Part shown: positions 1 to 9,213 of the stretch, in pieces | Numbering within the stretch: the stretch's first letter is position 1 | How the letters are laid out: each line of letters begins with the position of its first letter | NCBI RefSeq assembly: GCF_000011065.1 | Contig: NC_004663.1 | Span: forward strand, 1,054,001-1,118,000 | DNA length: 64,000 nucleotides | Source of the DNA: Bacteroides thetaiotaomicron VPI-5482 | Lineage (GTDB): Bacteria > Bacteroidota > Bacteroidia > Bacteroidales > Bacteroidaceae | Direction of reading: 5' to 3' | Translations under genes and position numbers: made by a program | Notes under the pieces: generated by a model | Database searches by the model: none | Told to the model about the DNA's origin: nothing | Seen by the model: the letters and a program-made list of their open reading frames with translations, nothing else

Positions 1-2
1 TA

Positions 3-479
3 GAGAAACTGTACAGAGAGGAATTTTCGAATGCGTATATGCGATTGTTTAATGAAGAAGAGGAATATAACAAGTACCTCCGCTCCGAAGATGCACTGAT
101 GAAATTATTGAGTTTTGTATCATTGGTTTGCGTCATTATTTCTGTATTCGGAGTTTTCTCATTGGTAACGCTGTCTTGTGAACAGCGTCAGAAAGAGATT
201 GCTATACGTAAGGTGAACGGAGCGCAAATCCATCATATCCTGCAGATGTTCTTCCAGGAATATTTATTGTTATTGATCATAGCTGCCGTTATTGCATTCC
301 CCACAGGATATGTTGTAATGAGGAGATGGATCGACAGCTACGTGAGACAAACATCGATAGATGGCTGGGTATATATAAGTATCTTTGTTGTGATAGCTAT
401 TATTCTTTTGCTTAGCATCATTTGGAGAGTATGGAAAGCTGCCCGGCAGAATCCGGCAGAAATTATCAAGAGTGAATAA
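3..479 (+). CDS. FtsX/MacB-like ABC transporter permease, C-terminal part (5' end outside window)
   Basis: The reading frame is open from base 3 with no start in a plausible place, so this is the tail of a larger permease. The 159 visible codons align with the C-terminus of the next gene: a short periplasmic stretch, then three hydrophobic segments around the FtsX signature (EIAIRKVNGA), ending in RVWKAARQNPAEIIKSE. FtsX-domain permeases of the MacB class work with a separate ATPase in mechanotransmission or export rather than classical import. A 15-bp gap separates it from the next permease, so the two are surely co-transcribed. The ATPase partner is not visible and probably lies upstream. 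The substrate is unknown. Confidence 0.9.
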   Translation, partial: EKLYREEFSNAYMRLFNEEEEYNKYLRSEDALMKLLSFVSLVCVIISVFGVFSLVTLSCEQRQKEIAIRKVNGAQIHHILQMFFQEYLLLLIIAAVIAFPTGYVVMRRWIDSYVRQTSIDGWVYISIFVVIAIILLLSIIWRVWKAARQNPAEIIKSE

Positions 480-494
480 CATAAACACAATGTC

Positions 495-2828
495 ATGATA
501 TATCATTATTTAAAAATAGCTTTTCGCAATCTGATCAAGTACAAGACGCAGAGTATTGTAAGTATAGTCGGCTTGGCAATTGGTTTCACCTGTTTTGCAT
601 TGTCTGCCCTATGGATACGTTATGAAATGACATACGATACGTTTCATGAAGGGGCGGAGCGCATCTACTTGGCAGGTAATAAATTTGATTTGCAGGGAGA
701 CGGATTTTCTTATTATTCATCCAGTTTGTTGGCTGATTATATAAAGAAAAACTGTCCGGAGGTGGAGAATGCTTGCCATATATATAATGGAGGTATAACT
801 TCCATTGAACATGAGAAGAATGTATATCATACATACCAGTTGGAAGTTGATTCTAACTTTATTTCAATGTTTAATATCATTGCGATAGATGGCGATAATC
901 GTTTGAGACTGGGGGATAAACAAGTTGCCATTACGGATAAAACCGCCAAAAAAATATTCGGAGAAGAATCCCCGATAGGCAAACAATTGCTATTTCCTGA
1001 CAGAGGAAATGCTGAAATGACGATTGTCGCAGTAGTAAAATCATGGGAAGGACATTCCATGTATCCTTTTGATATTTTGTTACCATATAAAGACCGAGAT
1101 CCGGATTGGGGAAGACAGCAATGCCATACTCTTTTCCGTATCTATCCGAATAGTGATGTAGAAGCTGTAGAGAAGAGACTGGCGAAATATAAAATACAAC
1201 TGGACTCATATAGCCCGGTTATATCTACTCCTATAGCTCCGTTATCAACATTGAGGAGTACTCATCCGAGGGAGGATATCAATGTCAAATTGAATCATGT
1301 TCGTCTTTTTGCTTGCATTGGAGCTTTGGTTATTATTTGCGGATTATGTAACTATTTAACAATGCTTGTAACCCGTATCCGAATGCGCAAGCGCGAATTG
1401 GCACTACGAAAAGTGAATGGAGCCTCCAATGGCAATCTTCTTTCATTACTCCTTTCAGAATTGATCTTGTTGCTTGTGCTGTCATTAGGCTTGGGAATCA
1501 TGATGATAGAGTTAATTCTGCCTGTTTTTAAGGAGTTGTCGCAAATCGATGAGAGTACTTCATACTTTTATAGTGAAGTGTTTGTATATATATTATTATT
1601 GTTACTGATAACAATGGGTTTTGCAGCTATACTTGTGCGCTATGTCAACAAGCGGACATTGCTCGATAGTATCAATCACAAATCAAATCTTCATCTTTCC
1701 GGCTGGTTTTATAAAGGTAGCATTTTATTCCAGCTTTTTATAAGTATTGGTTTTGTGTTCTGCACTTTGGTCATGATGAAGCAACTCAATTTTCTGCAAA
1801 ATTCCAAAGAATTGGGATTGGAGAAACATAATGTGGGAGCCATTCTTTCTATTTATGGATTTGAAAATACTCCTTTCAAAGAGATACTAAAGCAGATGCC
1901 TGATGTAACAGAATGTTTATGTGGTTTTTCCAGTCCTATTCCTAAATCGTCATTTTCTTCTTATGAATTGAGGGAATGGGAAGGACAGACTGATAAAGAA
2001 CAACGAATCAAATTAGAGAATGAAACAATCAATCAGGATTATGTTGATTTCTTTCAGATAGACGTTATAGAAGGTGATATGTTGGATGAAAAAGACGGAC
2101 AAGGAGTAGTGGTAATCAATGAAGCTGCCGTAAAAGCTTTCGGATGGTCTCAACCGATAGGTAAAAAGATATATCTGAATGAAGTTTGCACAGTGAAAGG
2201 TGTTATCAGAGATATATATTATAATGCTCCGATTTATCCAGTGATTCCGGCTGTATTCTTTTTGCCGAAGGATAATCCGGGCAACGGAAACAGAGGGCCC
2301 TTTCTTTTTAAATTTAAAGAAGGTACATGGAAGACAGTATACCAAAAACTGCAGGAAGAGGCGCATAAGGACAATATGGATGCGGTATTGAACTTGATAA
2401 ATATGGAAGATACCTATAATGAATACATGAAGTCAGAAAACACATTAAGCAAGTTACTGAGTGTTGTTTCTCTTATCTGTATCGTGATTGCCGTATTTGG
2501 CATATTCTCCTTAGTGACGTTATCATGTGAACAGCGCCGGAAAGAGATTGCTATCCGGAAAGTAAACGGTGCAAGTGTAAAGGTCATTTTGAACTTATTT
2601 TTTAAAGAGTACTTGATTTTACTTGTCATAGCGTCATTCATGGCCTTTCCATTAAGTTATCTCATCATGAAGTACTGGCTCGAAGGATATGTAAAGCAGA
2701 CGCCGATAAACTTTTGGATATATGGAGGCATATTTGCAGGTATGTTACTTATAATATTCCTTAGCATCATCTGGAGAGTATGGAAAGCTGCCCGACAGAA
2801 CCCGGCAGAAGTAATCAAAAGTGAATAA
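495..2828 (+). CDS. FtsX/MacB-like ABC transporter permease (777 aa)
   Basis: This is a full-length duplicated-module permease. There is an N-terminal membrane anchor at about residues 16-38, a large periplasmic MacB-type core domain, and three helices around 270-385. A second anchor lies near 405-430, followed by a second periplasmic domain and a final three-helix FtsX domain from about 660 with EIAIRKVNGA. The C-terminus is nearly identical to that of the preceding gene, including at the nucleotide level, which points to a tandem duplication. No Walker motifs are present, so an ATPase must be supplied in trans. In Bacteroides such arrays often sit beside a two-component system and an ATPase. 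That is family knowledge and not seen here. The substrate cannot be predicted. Confidence 0.92.
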   Translation: MIYHYLKIAFRNLIKYKTQSIVSIVGLAIGFTCFALSALWIRYEMTYDTFHEGAERIYLAGNKFDLQGDGFSYYSSSLLADYIKKNCPEVENACHIYNGGITSIEHEKNVYHTYQLEVDSNFISMFNIIAIDGDNRLRLGDKQVAITDKTAKKIFGEESPIGKQLLFPDRGNAEMTIVAVVKSWEGHSMYPFDILLPYKDRDPDWGRQQCHTLFRIYPNSDVEAVEKRLAKYKIQLDSYSPVISTPIAPLSTLRSTHPREDINVKLNHVRLFACIGALVIICGLCNYLTMLVTRIRMRKRELALRKVNGASNGNLLSLLLSELILLLVLSLGLGIMMIELILPVFKELSQIDESTSYFYSEVFVYILLLLLITMGFAAILVRYVNKRTLLDSINHKSNLHLSGWFYKGSILFQLFISIGFVFCTLVMMKQLNFLQNSKELGLEKHNVGAILSIYGFENTPFKEILKQMPDVTECLCGFSSPIPKSSFSSYELREWEGQTDKEQRIKLENETINQDYVDFFQIDVIEGDMLDEKDGQGVVVINEAAVKAFGWSQPIGKKIYLNEVCTVKGVIRDIYYNAPIYPVIPAVFFLPKDNPGNGNRGPFLFKFKEGTWKTVYQKLQEEAHKDNMDAVLNLINMEDTYNEYMKSENTLSKLLSVVSLICIVIAVFGIFSLVTLSCEQRRKEIAIRKVNGASVKVILNLFFKEYLILLVIASFMAFPLSYLIMKYWLEGYVKQTPINFWIYGGIFAGMLLIIFLSIIWRVWKAARQNPAEVIKSE

Positions 2829-2851
2829 CGTTATTATTTAATAAAAGCAAT

Positions 2852-5260
2852 ATGAAGAACCAATTATCTGCTATCAGGACTTTATCCCGTTTCAGAATAT
2901 ACACGATGATCAATATTATCGGGCTTGCAGTCAGTGTGGCTGCAACGTTGATAATTGTACGCTATATCCATCAGGAGATAACAGTTGACCATTTCTGTAA
3001 GGACCTGGACCGATTGTACTTGCTGACTATTCAAAGGAGTAATGGCAGCATTTCAATCACAGATAATACAGACAGGAATAATGATCCTAATTTTATAGAC
3101 CCTTTAAAGAATCCGGAAGTAGAAGCATATTCTTATAGTGTTTCTTTTGACGATGATTATATTGTAGTCGATAATCACCGTTACCAGGCCAATGTTTTGG
3201 TAACTGATAGCTTGCTTTTGCAGTTGATGGACTATCCGATAGTTTCGGGAATTAAAACTATTCAGAAACCGGATGATGCAATTATTACCCGGAAATATGC
3301 CTGGCATATTTTTGGTGACGAAGACCCGATAGGGAAACAATTAACTTCATCGTCAGGTTCTGTACTTACCATTCGTGGCATTGTGGATGAACCGAGTACC
3401 AAGGCTTCTTTACAATTCGACCTGATAGCTCCGGTGAATCAGGGGAAATATACAGACTGGAGTCGGATGGGATTCTGCATGGTCCGGTTGACAAACGGAA
3501 CAGACCTGAAAAAGTATAATGAAAAGATTTCCAAGCCGCAGTCATTAATATGTTACAGTCATTCTCCCATACAGTACGGGCTTACTCCCTTGAAAGGATT
3601 GTATTTCAATAAGATTGTCGAACCTTCGGCAGCTTCTTTTTTGCGGGGGAATATCAATCATGTGACGATTCTGACTGTAGTGGCTTGTATGCTGCTGTTG
3701 GTGGGAGTCTTCAATTTTATCAATATCTACACGGTTATCGTTCTAAAGCGGGCACGTGAGTTTGGTGTTAAAAAAGTATATGGTGCGAGCGGCTTTCAGA
3801 TATTTATCCAGATTTATGTAGAGAATATATATATGGTGGCAGCCGCCTTGCTTATCATCTGGATGCTGATCGAAACTTCAGCCGGGATATTCGCCTCGGT
3901 ATATGCAATTCCTGTAAAACCGGATATCGTTTTTGATCTGTCGCTGTCTCTCATTTTATTATTCGTATTGCCGTTGGTGACGTCTGTCTTTCCTTTTTTA
4001 CGTTACAACTATTCTTCTCCGATCACTTCTTTGCGTTCTGTAAATGCCGGAGGAAATTCAATTGTTTCCCGTGCAGTATTCTTATTTATTCAATATGTCA
4101 TTACGTTCAGTCTGATAGTAGTCGCATTGTTTTTTGTTCGCCAGTTGTACACAATGCTGAATGCGGATTTAGGATATCAGGCAAAGAATATCATTTCATG
4201 CCAGTTCCTGTCATTCGAGACACAAAACAGAAGATATGCAAATGATGAAGAATGGCAGAAAGAACGTGACTTGGAGCGGCATAAGGTACAGGTTATTAAA
4301 CAGAAGATGGACGCATGCCCTTTATTCATTTCATGGGGATATGGGGAAGCACCTATCAATCTGGAACCATACGTCAATGTGGAGAGTAACGGAGAGAAAC
4401 ATAAAATGGCTATCATGTATGTTAATAATAATTACATGAATATGTTTGGCCTGAAGCTGAAAGAAGGAAGAACGTGGAATGATAAAGACCAGTTTGCCCA
4501 ATATAAAATGATGATAAATGAAACAGCCAGAAAGCTCTTCCGGATAAAAGATATTAATGAAGCTTCACTGCAAACCGAATCCCGTCTATGGTGGAGTGTG
4601 GGGACAGATGAGAGTAAAAATCCTGCTTATCAGGTAGTAGGTGTGATAGAAGACTTCCGGACCGGACACTTATCTATGGGGGATGCATCACTGGCTATTC
4701 TGTATGATGAAGGAGAAAACCCTACCGAACCTTTAATGGCTAAAATAGCCGAAGGTAAACGCAAGGAAGCCATTCAATTCTTGAAGGAACTACACAACGA
4801 AGTAATGGGTGAGGGGGAGTTCAATTACTCCTTCGTCGAAGATGAAGTTGAAAAACTGTACGATGATGACAAGAGAACAACCCACATCTACGTCACCTTT
4901 GCCGGACTGGCTATCTGCGTTTCCTGCCTCGGATTGTTCGGGCTGTCATTGTATGACATTCGCCAGCGCTACAGGGAGATTGCATTGCGTAAAGTGAACG
5001 GAGCTACCGGCAAACAGATCGCTTTGTTATTGGTCAGGAAGTATCTTTATATTTTGGGAGCCGCCTTTGCTGTCGCTATTCCTTTGGTCTATTATATTAT
5101 TAATGACTATACCAAAGACTTTGCGGTGAAAGCTCCGATAGGAGCAGGGATTTTTGTGACAGGCTTCATCCTTACCTTGCTTATCTCACTGGGTACATTA
5201 CTCTGGCAGGTACGCAAAGCTGTCCGCATCAATCCGGCATTGATCATGAAGAACGAATAA
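2852..5260 (+). CDS. FtsX/MacB-like ABC transporter permease (802 aa)
   Basis: This is the third permease of the array, 23 bp after the previous stop. It has the same two-module plan: an N-terminal anchor near residues 17-40, a periplasmic domain, a helix cluster around 265-385, a second anchor near 405-425, a second periplasmic domain, and a C-terminal FtsX domain with REIALRKVNGA near 710. The periplasmic parts diverge strongly from the neighbours while the helical FtsX part is conserved, as expected if the periplasmic domains set partner or ligand specificity. It probably forms heterodimers with another member of the array and needs an external ATPase. Confidence 0.92.
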   Translation: MKNQLSAIRTLSRFRIYTMINIIGLAVSVAATLIIVRYIHQEITVDHFCKDLDRLYLLTIQRSNGSISITDNTDRNNDPNFIDPLKNPEVEAYSYSVSFDDDYIVVDNHRYQANVLVTDSLLLQLMDYPIVSGIKTIQKPDDAIITRKYAWHIFGDEDPIGKQLTSSSGSVLTIRGIVDEPSTKASLQFDLIAPVNQGKYTDWSRMGFCMVRLTNGTDLKKYNEKISKPQSLICYSHSPIQYGLTPLKGLYFNKIVEPSAASFLRGNINHVTILTVVACMLLLVGVFNFINIYTVIVLKRAREFGVKKVYGASGFQIFIQIYVENIYMVAAALLIIWMLIETSAGIFASVYAIPVKPDIVFDLSLSLILLFVLPLVTSVFPFLRYNYSSPITSLRSVNAGGNSIVSRAVFLFIQYVITFSLIVVALFFVRQLYTMLNADLGYQAKNIISCQFLSFETQNRRYANDEEWQKERDLERHKVQVIKQKMDACPLFISWGYGEAPINLEPYVNVESNGEKHKMAIMYVNNNYMNMFGLKLKEGRTWNDKDQFAQYKMMINETARKLFRIKDINEASLQTESRLWWSVGTDESKNPAYQVVGVIEDFRTGHLSMGDASLAILYDEGENPTEPLMAKIAEGKRKEAIQFLKELHNEVMGEGEFNYSFVEDEVEKLYDDDKRTTHIYVTFAGLAICVSCLGLFGLSLYDIRQRYREIALRKVNGATGKQIALLLVRKYLYILGAAFAVAIPLVYYIINDYTKDFAVKAPIGAGIFVTGFILTLLISLGTLLWQVRKAVRINPALIMKNE

Positions 5261-5287
5261 GATTAAAAACGACTAAGATTACAACGA

Positions 5288-7645
5288 ATGGAACGAACTG
5301 CTATGGAAAACCTCGTACTATTAAAACTTATATTCAGAAACTGGTGGCGCAATAAACTTTTTGCGGTCATCTCTTTGGTCAGTCTTGTGGTCGGTATTTC
5401 CTGTACCAATCTTCTGATCTCGTTTGTCATCCATGAATATACGATAGAAGGGGAAAATCCAAAGAAGGACCGTATCCTGCGCCTGACTCAGCGACTGCCA
5501 TCCATGCAGAGCACCGGACAAGTATCATTTGTCTACGGAGGATCGGTTGCCGGAATGATAGCTCCGTTTCCGGAGATTGAATCTTATCTCCGGCTGACCG
5601 AGAAGGAGGCAACTCATATTGAAATTGAGAACCAGCGCTTTCCTCAACAGGTCATTGTTGAGGCCGACAGTTCTTTCTGCCGTTTTTTCCCGTACCAGAT
5701 ATTGTCCGGCAATATGAAAGAAGCCTTGACTAAGCCGGACTGTATTGCTTTGAGTGAAGAAAAGGCCATGCAATACTTCGGGAAGTTCGATTGTATCGGG
5801 CGAGAACTTTCTGTGGTATATGGAGATAAAGTTGAAATGAAAAAGGTATCTGCCATATATAAGTTTTATGCGCAGTCAGCACTCCGTATTGATTTGCTTG
5901 GTAATTCTCAGAACCTGCAGGAAGAAGGAACTTCCTGTATGATTCTTCTCAAAGAAAAGACTGACGTGTCAGCCTTTCGCGAGCGTTTTGAGTCAACAGA
6001 ACTGCCTACAGTGACAGGTCCCGGTTATTATAAACTCCAGACATTACAAGAATCCTACTTTGACACAAAACTGGCTGATTCCGTGAAAACATTCAGTCAT
6101 CGGCAGATCGCTTTGTTGAGTATCGGTTTATTATCAGCTTTTCTTGTCTTATTCATCGCTTGCTTCAATTACGTAAACCTAAGCTTTTCGCGCCTGCTGA
6201 AACAAGTAAACATGATTCATGTAGAGACATTGATGGGAGCTTCTCATTCATATATTTGCCGGCAACTTTTTATTGATACATTCCTTACCGTATTTATCGC
6301 TTTCATCCTTTCCATTCTTGTAATGGGGGACATACTTTCTCTTTTCAATTATTTCTTTGATGCCCGTCTGACTTTCGGTTTCATTCTTTCATGGAAAGTC
6401 TTTCCATTTATTCTTCTGTTTGTTTCTCTTTTGGCCATTATACCGGCCACCTATATGACGAAGAAACTGAACCGCATTTCTATCAGCGGATATCGGCAAT
6501 TTTTTCAAGGGAGAAAAAGAAGAAGACTGGTAGCGACCCTTGTAGGCGTGCAAATGGTTATCTCCATCGGATTGATGACTGCCTTTATGATGATACGTAC
6601 GCAACTTTCAACCATAGAAGGGCAGGGTGAACGCTTTAAAGGAGTTATAATCTTAGGTAATGAGGGGGCTGCCTTGACTATCCCTTTGTATAATGACATT
6701 AAAAACCTGCCCGGTATCCAAACTGCCCTGTTATCCAAAGGGCGGATAACGAGTCCTTTTAATATCATCATTCCACTAAACAGGAATGGGCAGGAAGTAA
6801 TGGTAAATAAAGTTTTATTGACCGAGAACTATGGACTGCTGGACTTATTCAACATAGAACTTCTCGAACCGGAACGAACGGAGGATTTATTTTCCAAGGT
6901 AGCCCATCCGGTAGTTGTTAATGAAGCCTTTGTACAGTTCTTTGTACCGGGAGGAGAAGATCCGGTGGGGCAGACCTTAAGCAAATATGAGCAGGACAAC
7001 GCCGGTGAAGGAACTATTATCGGTGTGTGCAAAGATTTCAGACTGACTTCTTTCAACTCTGCCATTACTCCGATGCAGATTATTCTTCAAGAGATTCCGG
7101 TCGATCAGGCAACCTACCTGTCTTGTCGTATAGATGAGGGCAGACGCAATGAGATAGTAAAAAATCTCCGGTTGCTGTGGGAGAAACACGAGCCGGGACA
7201 TTCTTTTGTTTACATAGACGCCTATCAGCAATATATATCCAACAATACAGATATGGTGAATTTCTCCCGATTATTACTGGCTTATGCTATAATCAGTTTG
7301 TTCCTGACCCTTTTTGGTATCTTTGGAATTACATGGTATGCGGTAGAACAACGAAAAAGAGAAATTGCGATTCGTAAAGTACACGGTGCCTCTTCCCGCC
7401 AAATTCTATTGTTGTTGAATCGTCCGTTCTTCTATTATATTCTGATAGCCGACATGATCGCTATTCCTATCGTATATGTCTTGATGAAACGGTGGAGGGA
7501 ACAGTTTGTGTATCCTACGGATTGGGGAATAGAAGTATTTATAGTACCTGTCGTCTTATTGATGCTTGTAACGTTTGTCACAGTTGTCCTTAACGGATAT
7601 CATACGGCATTAAGTAATCCGGCTGAGACTATTAAAACGGAATGA
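5288..7645 (+). CDS. FtsX/MacB-like ABC transporter permease (785 aa)
   Basis: This is the last permease of the array. Two in-frame ATGs (5288 and 5303) are possible; the second gives MENLVLLKL, closer to the family's usual start. It has an N-terminal anchor around residues 22-45, helix clusters near 275-395, a second anchor near 415-435, and a C-terminal FtsX domain with REIAIRKVHGA near 690. It is the most diverged of the four. No signal for an ATPase or membrane-fusion gene follows; the operon appears to end here. The role is inferred only at family level (MacB/FtsX-type transport or signalling). Confidence 0.9.
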   Translation: MERTAMENLVLLKLIFRNWWRNKLFAVISLVSLVVGISCTNLLISFVIHEYTIEGENPKKDRILRLTQRLPSMQSTGQVSFVYGGSVAGMIAPFPEIESYLRLTEKEATHIEIENQRFPQQVIVEADSSFCRFFPYQILSGNMKEALTKPDCIALSEEKAMQYFGKFDCIGRELSVVYGDKVEMKKVSAIYKFYAQSALRIDLLGNSQNLQEEGTSCMILLKEKTDVSAFRERFESTELPTVTGPGYYKLQTLQESYFDTKLADSVKTFSHRQIALLSIGLLSAFLVLFIACFNYVNLSFSRLLKQVNMIHVETLMGASHSYICRQLFIDTFLTVFIAFILSILVMGDILSLFNYFFDARLTFGFILSWKVFPFILLFVSLLAIIPATYMTKKLNRISISGYRQFFQGRKRRRLVATLVGVQMVISIGLMTAFMMIRTQLSTIEGQGERFKGVIILGNEGAALTIPLYNDIKNLPGIQTALLSKGRITSPFNIIIPLNRNGQEVMVNKVLLTENYGLLDLFNIELLEPERTEDLFSKVAHPVVVNEAFVQFFVPGGEDPVGQTLSKYEQDNAGEGTIIGVCKDFRLTSFNSAITPMQIILQEIPVDQATYLSCRIDEGRRNEIVKNLRLLWEKHEPGHSFVYIDAYQQYISNNTDMVNFSRLLLAYAIISLFLTLFGIFGITWYAVEQRKREIAIRKVHGASSRQILLLLNRPFFYYILIADMIAIPIVYVLMKRWREQFVYPTDWGIEVFIVPVVLLMLVTFVTVVLNGYHTALSNPAETIKTE

Positions 7646-7769
7646 TCACTATGAATATGTAGTTCTTCAGTATCCAGTTTCTAAGAAGATAAAACGTTCT
7701 TCTTTTGCCGTTGACTTTGAAGCTAATCAACCGTTGGAAAAACAGGAAAGGTGGCATCGGACAAAATAA

Positions 7770-7801
7770 AAGCTACTCTCTTTGGGGGAAGAGAGTAGCT
7801 T
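7770..7801 (-). terminator. Intrinsic terminator between convergent units
   Basis: A perfect 13-bp inverted repeat (7770-7782 with 7789-7801) encloses a 6-nt G-rich loop. Read on the minus strand, the stem is followed by a U-rich run (TTTTATTTTG), so it best terminates the susC-susD operon. It may also stop the permease operon, though the plus-strand side has no clear T-run. Confidence 0.8.
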
Positions 7802-7860
7802 GACTTCAAGATACACTATAGAGTGCACTTGCTATAAAATACCTATCGAATGCTCATGTG

Positions 7861-9192
7861 TCAGTTAATAATAGTGCCCTTGACATCCAGTTCTCTGATA
7901 GCAGCGACAGTACTGTTTCCTCCGTCATCGGGAATCGTGAGTCTGATGTAACGTGCTTTGATCGATTTTACATAATATTCCAGGGCGGCATCCTGATTCG
8001 TGAATCCGAATCTGCCGATAGGAGTCCAGTTCACGTTATCTTCACTAGCTGCAAACTCGACCACTTTGATAGGATTGTTTGAACCTCTGCCGCGCGGAAG
8101 CAATTCCACCTGTGCTATTTGTATGTTTTGCTTCATATCTATCACAATATCATACGGTAGCGGGTCGCTTCCACCTTGCCATTTGGCATGCCAGAATGTT
8201 TCAGTGTCTCCGTCTATCAGACATTTGGCTAATCCATTGCCGGCTCCTTCTCCCGAAGCTTCCTGTGTCGTAAAGGACAGAACTTCCCAGCCGCTCTTTG
8301 ATATTTTCGTTCCTTCTTTTATGATGCAGAATCCTGTGTAGGTGTCTTTATCCGCACGGATAGTGGCATCGGAAGTAACTTCGCCTATTTGCACAGGAAG
8401 CATATAATTTCCCGGAAGAATGTTATCTTTCAGCTTGTAACTGACTGTGGTCTGATCAACTCCCTGAGACAATGACGGGGATTCGGGTTTGGTATAGCAC
8501 TCTGCCGGCAGAAGACTGAAATAAGTCTGATTGGCACTGTTGTACGTATCTACTACCGACTGGTTGTTGACTAATGTACAGTTGATGTTCCATTTATTGC
8601 TAAAAGGTACTCCAATGGTAATCGGCAACTCTTTTACATTGTTGACATTGATTTCCTGTATACCATCGTTTATGATAGTTACAATGGGTTCGGAAACTTT
8701 AAATCCCAGTAGGAGGGTGGAACGGCCGGGGTTCAACTTCTCTCCTGTAGTGCTTGCTTTGAGTGGGAGAATGTATTGAACATTGTCATAGCCGCACAAC
8801 GCATGAATCTTTGTCGGGTCGTATACGATAGTGCCTTTTGCCAGTCTGTCACCGGCAGATACGTTAACCGTTGTGTTAGTCATTTGATAACAATCTTCCG
8901 GAAGTATCTGGTAACTGGTTCCGTCGGCAGTATTGAGTGAGTCGAGCAGGCTTTTGTCTACGGTGAAGGTGACGGTACTGTTATTCAGTTCCAGTCCTCC
9001 GTGTTGTATCCATAAGTCAGCATTGTATTTTTCTCCTACATTATACGATTGCAGAATAGTCAGTCCGTTTTCAGACAATGACAAAATCCCTTCGGATGTA
9101 TTGCTCGTATCAAAGGTTTCATCACAACCGATAATAGATAGAGTGATGCAGCCTGATATTAGTATATAACTTATTTTTCTCATAATGCTCAT
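7861..9192 (-). CDS. Surface lipoprotein with BT_3987-like (DUF1735) domains and C-terminal F5/8 type C domain
   Basis: Predicted outer-membrane lipoprotein of about 443 residues. The signal peptide ends in a lipobox-like IIGC near residue 23. Two DUF1735/BT_3987-N-like domains follow (about 40-150 and 165-290), recognised by runs such as LNTADGTSYQILPEDCYQM and YILPLKA. A discoidin-like F5/8C domain spans about 295-440 and contains CLIDGDTETFWHA. In SusCD loci, genes at this position usually encode surface glycan-binding proteins, so carbohydrate binding is the best inference. A longer reading from a TTG at 9213 exists. I prefer ATG 9192, with ATG 9183 (MRKISYIL) also good. It follows susD with essentially no gap. 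Confidence 0.88.
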   Translation of the reverse strand: MSIMRKISYILISGCITLSIIGCDETFDTSNTSEGILSLSENGLTILQSYNVGEKYNADLWIQHGGLELNNSTVTFTVDKSLLDSLNTADGTSYQILPEDCYQMTNTTVNVSAGDRLAKGTIVYDPTKIHALCGYDNVQYILPLKASTTGEKLNPGRSTLLLGFKVSEPIVTIINDGIQEINVNNVKELPITIGVPFSNKWNINCTLVNNQSVVDTYNSANQTYFSLLPAECYTKPESPSLSQGVDQTTVSYKLKDNILPGNYMLPVQIGEVTSDATIRADKDTYTGFCIIKEGTKISKSGWEVLSFTTQEASGEGAGNGLAKCLIDGDTETFWHAKWQGGSDPLPYDIVIDMKQNIQIAQVELLPRGRGSNNPIKVVEFAASEDNVNWTPIGRFGFTNQDAALEYYVKSIKARYIRLTIPDDGGNSTVAAIRELDVKGTIIN

Positions 9193-9213
9193 TGATTTAT
9201 TGTGCTTATACAA

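Noticed and set aside
7770..7801. Second candidate recombination site (perfect inverted repeat)
   Set aside because: The arms are 6 bp apart, forming a hairpin with a T-rich follow-on; a terminator explains it.
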